Assembly: GCA_023251435.1 (NCBI GenBank)
Contig: JAHEYU010000011.1
Coordinates: 1 to 64,000, forward strand
Direction: 5' to 3'
From: Bacteroidota bacterium
Lineage (GTDB): Bacteria > Bacteroidota > Bacteroidia > Bacteroidales > Prolixibacteraceae
Length of the DNA stretch: 64,000 nt
Shown: positions 59,071 through 64,000 of the stretch, one piece after another
Layout: the number at the start of each line of letters is the position of its first letter
Position numbering within the stretch: position 1 is the stretch's first letter
Notes under the pieces: model-generated
What the model was told of the DNA's origin: nothing
What the model saw: the letters and a program-made list of their open reading frames with translations, nothing else
Databases searched by the model: none
Made by a program: the position numbers and the translations under genes

Positions 59071-61704
59071 TTGAGCACTACTTCCAAATATGCTGAAACT
59101 CCTTTGATGAAGCAGTACAATGCAGTCAAAGCGAAACATCCTGATGCCATTTTGTTGTTCAGGGTAGGCGATTTTTACGAAACCTTTGGCGAAGATGCCA
59201 TTCGTGCGTCCGGAATTCTGGGCATTACGCTCACCCGTCGCGCCAACGGTTCGGCCAGCTATGTCGAGCTTGCAGGATTTCCTTATCATGCGCTTGATAC
59301 TTATCTGCCAAAGCTGGTTCGTGCCGGAGCACGGGTTGCCATTTGCGAGCAGCTCGAAGATCCGAAAATGACTAAGAATATTGTCAAACGCGGTATTACA
59401 GAACTGGTAACTCCCGGGGTTTCTTACAACGACAATATTCTGGAGCACCGCGAAAATAACTTTCTGGCGTCGGTTCATTTCGATAAAAAGATGGCTGGAA
59501 TCGCTTTTCTGGATATTTCAACCGGCGAATTTTTAACTGCTGAAGGATCGTTCGAATACATCGATAAACTGCTAAGCTCTTTTCAGCCTAAGGAAGTTTT
59601 GTTTCAGAAAGGAAAGGGAGCCGATTTTACTGCCTTGTTCGGAGGTAAATATTACACTTTTTCGCAGGACGACTGGGTTTATACCGAAGATGCTTCGAAT
59701 GACCGGCTGATGAGGCATTTCGAAACCAAATCGCTGAAAGGTTTTGGGGTGCACGAACTGAATTACGGAATCATAGCTTCCGGTGCCATTTTGCACTACC
59801 TCGATCTAACGCAGCATCATCAGACCAAACATATCGTCAATCTTTCGCGCATCGAAGAAGATAAATACGTTTGGCTCGACCGTTTCACAATCCGAAATCT
59901 GGAGCTTTTCAATTCGATTAATGAAGGCGCAAAAACACTGGTTCAGGTAATTGACAAAACCATTTCGCCAATGGGCGCACGTTTGCTGAAACGATGGATT
60001 GCACTTCCCCTGAAAGAAATTTCAGCCATTAACAATCGGCTGAATGTAGTGGAATACCTGCAGAAAGACGAGAGTCTGAAAGAAAATCTGGAAGAACATA
60101 TTCGTCAAGTGGGTGATTTGGAACGTATTATCTCGAAGGTGGCTGTTATCCGCATCAATCCGCGTGAAGTAGTGCAGTTGAAACATGCGCTTCAGGCCAT
60201 TGCACCCATTAAGGATATTTGCAGTCAAACCGAAAGCCCGAATCTGCAACGATTTGCAGAGCAACTCAATCCCTGCGAATCGATTAGAATGCGCATCGAA
60301 AAAGAAATTCATCCAGATCCGCCAACTTTGGTAAACAAGGGGCATGTGATTGCTTCGGGCGTTTCTCCTGAACTGGATGAATTGCGCGAACTTGCTTTTT
60401 CAGGAAAAGATTATCTGGCACGGATGCAGGAACGCGAATCGGAGCGTACCGGAATTACCAGTTTGAAAATCGCTTTTAACAATGTTTTCGGTTATTACAT
60501 CGAGGTTCGGAATACGCATAAAGACAAAGTACCGCCGGAATGGATTCGAAAACAGACACTGGTTGGCGCCGAACGCTACATAACGGAAGAACTCAAAGAA
60601 TACGAATCGAAAATTCTGGGTGCCGAAGAGAAAATTCTGGCAATTGAAGTACGCTTGTTCAACGAACTGGTGGTCGCTTTGGCTGAATATATTCAGGCGA
60701 TACAATTGAATGCAGCGATTATTGGGCAGCTAGATTGCCTGTTGTCGTTTGCTACCACCGCCATCGAATACAAGTATTTCAGGCCCGAAATTAACGATTC
60801 GAAAGAAATCATCATTAAAGGCGGCCGCCATCCGGTTATAGAACATCAGTTGCCGTTGGGCGAATCGTACATTACGAACAATGTAACCTTGAATCAGGAC
60901 GATCAACAGGTGATCATTATTACCGGACCCAACATGGCAGGTAAATCGGCATTGCTGCGGCAAACCGCCTTGATTGTGCTGATGGCGCAGATTGGTAGTT
61001 TTGTTCCGGCTGAAGCAGCCCAAATCGGTTTTGTCGATAAAATTTTCACAAGAGTGGGGGCGTCCGACAATATTTCGCTGGGCGAATCAACTTTTATGGT
61101 CGAGATGAATGAAGCCGCCAGTATCCTGAATAATATTTCGGATCGGAGCCTGATTTTGCTCGACGAACTAGGTCGCGGTACTTCAACTTACGACGGTATT
61201 TCCATTGCCTGGTCGATTGTTGAATACATTCACGAACATCCGAAGGCGAAAGCAAAAACGATGTTTGCCACCCATTACCACGAGCTGAACGAGATGGAAA
61301 AATCGTTTGGTCGCGTTAAGAACTTCAATGTAACCGTAAAAGAAGTGGGTAATAAAGTGATATTCCTCCGGAAACTGGTTCCAGGCGGAAGTAACCACAG
61401 TTTCGGTATTCATGTGGCGAGAATGGCCGGAATGCCGCCGTCTGTTGTTCGCCGGGCCGACGAAATACTGCTGCAACTTGAAGATACGCACCGAAAGGAA
61501 GGATTATCGAAGCCTCTGGAAGGTATGGCAGAGAAAAGAGAAGGATATCAGTTGAGTATTTTTCAGCTCGACGATCCGGTACTGAAACAAATTCGCGATG
61601 AAATCAAGAATCTGGATATCAACGATCTCACACCACTTGAAGCCTTAAATAAGCTCAACGATATTAAGAAGATTACCGGTCTGGATAAGCCCTTCAGAAA
61701 ATAA
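59071..61704 (+). CDS. mutS: DNA mismatch repair protein MutS
   Basis: 877 residues with a TTG start at 59071, backed by the -7 box 23 bases upstream and by the usual '[20 protein letters not shown]' lead; the next Met (59107) would cut into this conserved start. Mismatch-recognition Phe-x-Glu is present as '[12 protein letters not shown]' (about 31-42). The connector, core and clamp domains follow; the ATPase has Walker A '[13 protein letters not shown]' (about 619-631), '[21 protein letters not shown]', Walker B '[16 protein letters not shown]' and 'THYHEL'. Full length and apparently intact. Confidence 0.96.
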   Translation: MSTTSKYAETPLMKQYNAVKAKHPDAILLFRVGDFYETFGEDAIRASGILGITLTRRANGSASYVELAGFPYHALDTYLPKLVRAGARVAICEQLEDPKMTKNIVKRGITELVTPGVSYNDNILEHRENNFLASVHFDKKMAGIAFLDISTGEFLTAEGSFEYIDKLLSSFQPKEVLFQKGKGADFTALFGGKYYTFSQDDWVYTEDASNDRLMRHFETKSLKGFGVHELNYGIIASGAILHYLDLTQHHQTKHIVNLSRIEEDKYVWLDRFTIRNLELFNSINEGAKTLVQVIDKTISPMGARLLKRWIALPLKEISAINNRLNVVEYLQKDESLKENLEEHIRQVGDLERIISKVAVIRINPREVVQLKHALQAIAPIKDICSQTESPNLQRFAEQLNPCESIRMRIEKEIHPDPPTLVNKGHVIASGVSPELDELRELAFSGKDYLARMQERESERTGITSLKIAFNNVFGYYIEVRNTHKDKVPPEWIRKQTLVGAERYITEELKEYESKILGAEEKILAIEVRLFNELVVALAEYIQAIQLNAAIIGQLDCLLSFATTAIEYKYFRPEINDSKEIIIKGGRHPVIEHQLPLGESYITNNVTLNQDDQQVIIITGPNMAGKSALLRQTALIVLMAQIGSFVPAEAAQIGFVDKIFTRVGASDNISLGESTFMVEMNEAASILNNISDRSLILLDELGRGTSTYDGISIAWSIVEYIHEHPKAKAKTMFATHYHELNEMEKSFGRVKNFNVTVKEVGNKVIFLRKLVPGGSNHSFGIHVARMAGMPPSVVRRADEILLQLEDTHRKEGLSKPLEGMAEKREGYQLSIFQLDDPVLKQIRDEIKNLDINDLTPLEALNKLNDIKKITGLDKPFRK

Positions 61705-61816
61705 AACACCGAAAACGGCTAAAGTTTTAATCCTTTTTTGGAGAAAGAAAAAATAGGTATATATTTGCAACGCTGTTTTAGAAAGCACTAAACAGTACGT
61801 TCAAACCAGAAATTTT

Positions 61817-61889
<73 letters not shown>

Positions 61890-61901
61890 CTTTTTAAGGA
61901 G

Positions 61902-61984
61902 GCCCGGATGGTGGAATCGGTAGACACGCAGGACTTAAAATCCTGTGGCCATTGGCTGTGCGGGTTCAAGTCCCGCTCCGGGTA
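61902..61984 (+). tRNA. tRNA-Leu (TAA)
   Basis: 83 bases with a long variable arm as expected for tRNA-Leu; acceptor GCCCGGA with TCCGGGT, anticodon loop CTTAAAA, T-arm GGTTCAAGTCC, discriminator A. CCA not encoded. Confidence 0.94.
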
Positions 61985-62015
61985 CTTTTTAGAAAATCTG
62001 GTTCAATAATTTATT

Positions 62016-62088
<73 letters not shown>

Positions 62089-62095
62089 CAAAAGA

Positions 62096-62126
62096 AAGCA
62101 CTTCAAGAAACTGAAGTGCTTTTTTC
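62096..62126 (+). terminator. Terminator of the tRNA cluster
   Basis: AAGCACTTCA (62096-62105) pairs with TGAAGTGCTT (62112-62121) and a T-run follows. Confidence 0.88.
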
Positions 62127-62228
62127 GTTTTCAAAGTATTACAAATCACAGGCTCCAATAATTTTCATAATCAATGCACAATTAATATGTTCAGACTGCG
62201 TTTTGATGAAAACCTTAAAAATTTCAAT

Positions 62229-62636
62229 ATGAAATCAACAAAGTATTTAATCCTTTTTATTCTGGCATCAGTACTAGCAATCTCATCGTGCAAGAAAGAT
62301 GAGGCAACTCTTTCTAAAAGAGAGTTGTTGACAGCAAGGTCATGGCAGCTTTTATCGATAAAAGAAAATGGGGTAACAGATGTTTTAGATGAGTGTGACA
62401 AAGATAATATCCTGACCTTTATATCGGATGGTACCTATACCTTTGATCCAAATGTGATTAAATGTGATTTAGTAAATGTAATTGAATCTGGAACCTGGTC
62501 ACTGTCAAGCGACGAAAAATTTCTAATTCTTGATGACGGAGGATTGATGACCATTATTGAACTCACAAAGACTAAATTGGTGATTTTGGAAGTTGGAAAT
62601 GTTAACAGTTATGAAATGACGCTAATTGCAATATAG
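62229..62636 (+). CDS. Small lipoprotein, lipocalin-like
   Basis: 135 residues from the ATG at 62229; an in-frame ATG 14 codons upstream would add a charged lead ahead of the signal peptide. Lipoprotein signal with lipobox 'LAISSC' (Cys about residue 21) followed by 'KKDEAT'. The rest is a small beta-sheet domain: 'LLTARSWQLLSIKENGV', 'NILTFISDGTYTFDP', 'SGTWSLSSDEKFLILDDGG', which resembles the lipocalin-like/DUF lipoproteins abundant in Bacteroidota. Function unknown. Confidence 0.8.
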   Translation: MKSTKYLILFILASVLAISSCKKDEATLSKRELLTARSWQLLSIKENGVTDVLDECDKDNILTFISDGTYTFDPNVIKCDLVNVIESGTWSLSSDEKFLILDDGGLMTIIELTKTKLVILEVGNVNSYEMTLIAI

Positions 62637-62661
62637 AGGATAATCCGGAAGATACGAGTAC

Positions 62662-62699
62662 AAAAAAAGCGTCCGGAATCAAATCCGAACGCTTTTTTA
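62662..62699. terminator. Bidirectional terminator
   Basis: An A-run plus GCGTCCGGA pairs with TCCGAACGC plus a T-run (one mismatch) between the convergent lipoprotein and aminotransferase genes. Confidence 0.85.
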
Positions 62700-62719
62700 T
62701 GCTTTGTGTGTTATAATTG

Positions 62720-63946
62720 CTATTCTTCAGCAATAGCAGCCATCTGCCTTACTTTACTTCCTGGATAAACTTTCAGGGCTTCTTCCAGAATTTTAAGTGA
62801 TGTAGCTAAATCTTCTTTTTTTAGTACGTAGGCAATCCTGACTTCATCTTTTCCGTAGCCGGGGGTGGTATAAAAACCGGAGGCAGGTGCCATAAAGATG
62901 GTTTGGTTTTCGTATTCGAAATCGCTCAGTAACCAGGCGCAAAATGTATCGGCATCGTCAACCGGAATACGGGCAACTGTGTAAAAGGCGCCCATCGGAA
63001 TGGGTGAATAAACACCGTTTATGCGGTTCAGTCCGTCGATCAGGAATTTGCGACGTTCTACATACTCATCGTAGATGTCGTGCATGTATTCCTTGTTATT
63101 TTCGAGCGAAGCTTCTGCGGCAATTTGTCCGATCAGTGGCGGGCTTAAACGCGCCTGGCAAAACTTCATTACATTCTTTTTAAGTGCTTTGTTTTTGGTG
63201 ATCAAAGCGCCAATTCGCAAGCCGCATTCGCTGTATCGTTTCGAAACCGAGTCGATCAGTACCACATTTTGCTCAATTCCTTCGAGATGAAAAGCAGAAA
63301 TATAAGGTGCTCCGGTGTAGCAGAATTCGCGGTAAACCTCATCGGAGAAAAGGTACAAGTCGTATTTTTTGATCAGATCGCGTATCTGGCTCATTTCGCT
63401 GCGGTTGTACAAATATCCGGTTGGGTTATTCGGGTTGCAGATCAATATCCCTTTAGTTCTCGGAGTGATCAGTTTTTCGAATTCAGAAACTGGCGGCAAA
63501 GCAAAACCTTCATCAATTTTCGACGGAATTGATTTGATTACAGCTCCTGCCAAAATCGCGAATGCAGTGTAATTGGCATAAGCCGGTTCGGGAACGATAA
63601 TTTCGTCGCCCGGATCGAGACAAGCCAAAAAGGCAAAGGTAACCGCTTCCGAACCTCCGGAAGTAATAATAATGTCCTCGGCAGTAACATCAATGTTGAA
63701 CGTGTGATAGTACGCCGCCAGCTTTTCACGGAATGATTTTATTCCTTCACTGGGAGAATACTCCAGAATTTTACGGTCGATGTTGCGGATGGCGTCAATC
63801 GCATTTTGAGGCGTTGGCAAATCCGGTTGCCCAATGTTTAGGTGAAACACCTTTCTTCCCATTTCTTTGGCTTTGTCGGCCAAAGGAACCAGTTTCCGGA
63901 TGGGCGAATCCGGCATTAAATTTCCACGTTCCGATGTATTTGGCAT
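62720..63946 (-). CDS. PLP-dependent aminotransferase, class I/II
   Basis: 408 residues, fold type I. 'HLNIGQPDLPTP' near residue 36, 'YSPSEGIKSFREKLA', 'TSGGSEAVTFAFLA', 'VPEPAYANY', 'ICNPNNPTGYLYN' (about 172-184), 'LFSDEVYREF', the PLP-binding Lys in 'DSVSKRYSECGLRIG' (about 237), and 'IAYVLKKEDL' at the end with the substrate-carboxylate Arg. It belongs to the aspartate/aromatic aminotransferase group; amino-acid specificity is not clear. Monocistronic, with a -7 box just upstream. Confidence 0.9.
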   Translation of the reverse strand: MPNTSERGNLMPDSPIRKLVPLADKAKEMGRKVFHLNIGQPDLPTPQNAIDAIRNIDRKILEYSPSEGIKSFREKLAAYYHTFNIDVTAEDIIITSGGSEAVTFAFLACLDPGDEIIVPEPAYANYTAFAILAGAVIKSIPSKIDEGFALPPVSEFEKLITPRTKGILICNPNNPTGYLYNRSEMSQIRDLIKKYDLYLFSDEVYREFCYTGAPYISAFHLEGIEQNVVLIDSVSKRYSECGLRIGALITKNKALKKNVMKFCQARLSPPLIGQIAAEASLENNKEYMHDIYDEYVERRKFLIDGLNRINGVYSPIPMGAFYTVARIPVDDADTFCAWLLSDFEYENQTIFMAPASGFYTTPGYGKDEVRIAYVLKKEDLATSLKILEEALKVYPGSKVRQMAAIAEE

Positions 63947-63975
63947 GTTGTAGAAAATATTATCAGTAAAGGCCG

Positions 63976-63983
63976 CAAATATA
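63976..63983 (-). promoter_or_regulatory. -7 box of the aminotransferase gene
   Basis: TATATTTG on the minus strand, exact consensus, 29 bases before the ATG; a -33 element would fall at or beyond the window end. Confidence 0.55.
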
Positions 63984-64000
63984 CGATTATCAAACTTAAA

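Overview
The window is a chromosomal segment of a member of the Bacteroidota, perhaps of the Marinilabiliales/Prolixibacteraceae type. The lineage call rests on Bacteroidota -7 promoter boxes of the form TAnnTTTG upstream of many genes, on families concentrated in that phylum (DUF4783, the Bacteroidota LptC form, a SurA-N/PpiD foldase, PSP1/RicT with an N-terminal GCSGC, a GYDIA-type GHMP kinase), and on the use of the mevalonate route. The genus is not resolved from sequence alone. Gene density is high, most genes are housekeeping, and no insertion sequence, prophage, rRNA or CRISPR array is visible.

Layout. 1-10.6 kb (minus strand): an NAD/CoA/envelope block, nadB-nadC-coaX-outer membrane protein-TPR protein, then a strong hairpin terminator, then lptC-CNNM/CorC protein-ppiD and the start of a PaaI-type thioesterase. 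10.6-14 kb: an OmpR-type response regulator and sensor kinase divergent from a secreted proline/charge-rich protein; the shared promoter region carries four TTAAC boxes on helical spacing. 14-18 kb: a secreted GH51 arabinofuranosidase and a Tat-exported Gfo/Idh/MocA oxidoreductase. 18-26.5 kb (minus): two poorly known acidic proteins with repeat-bearing 3' flanks, an AIM24/TIGR00266 protein, an aldo/keto reductase, a very large orphan NtrY-like kinase and rlmH. 26.5-35 kb: DUF4783 protein, YihY, two rhomboid proteases, mutL with a small membrane protein, a GNAT-like protein and comM. 35-38.8 kb is the accessory part: hipBA flanked on both sides by apparent remnants of an ORF6N-type gene, followed by three AT-rich orphan genes. 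38.9-45 kb: trmN6, a divergent flavodoxin / flavin reductase pair, miaB, a VOC protein, mtaB and a DUF4160-DUF2442 pair.

45-56.4 kb is the metabolic core. A leucine-catabolic set (carboxyltransferase and biotin subunits of a methylcrotonyl-CoA-type carboxylase, a methylglutaconyl-CoA-hydratase-like enoyl-CoA hydratase, an acyl-CoA dehydrogenase) runs directly into the mevalonate genes (type 2 IPP isomerase, HMG-CoA reductase, two GHMP kinases and diphosphomevalonate decarboxylase). Leucine breakdown yields HMG-CoA, the substrate of HMG-CoA reductase, and neither HMG-CoA synthase nor HMG-CoA lyase is encoded here, so the layout suggests a direct leucine-to-isoprenoid channel. The intergenic junctions of this cluster are filled with imperfect tandem repeats of period exactly 7 bp whose sequence differs from junction to junction and which often run into stop or start codons. 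I regard this heptad pattern as the most unusual signal in the window.

56.4-64 kb: ricT, a DUF4105 membrane protein, mutS, a tRNA Gly-Leu-Gly cluster with two identical tRNA-Gly genes, a small lipoprotein and a class I/II aminotransferase.
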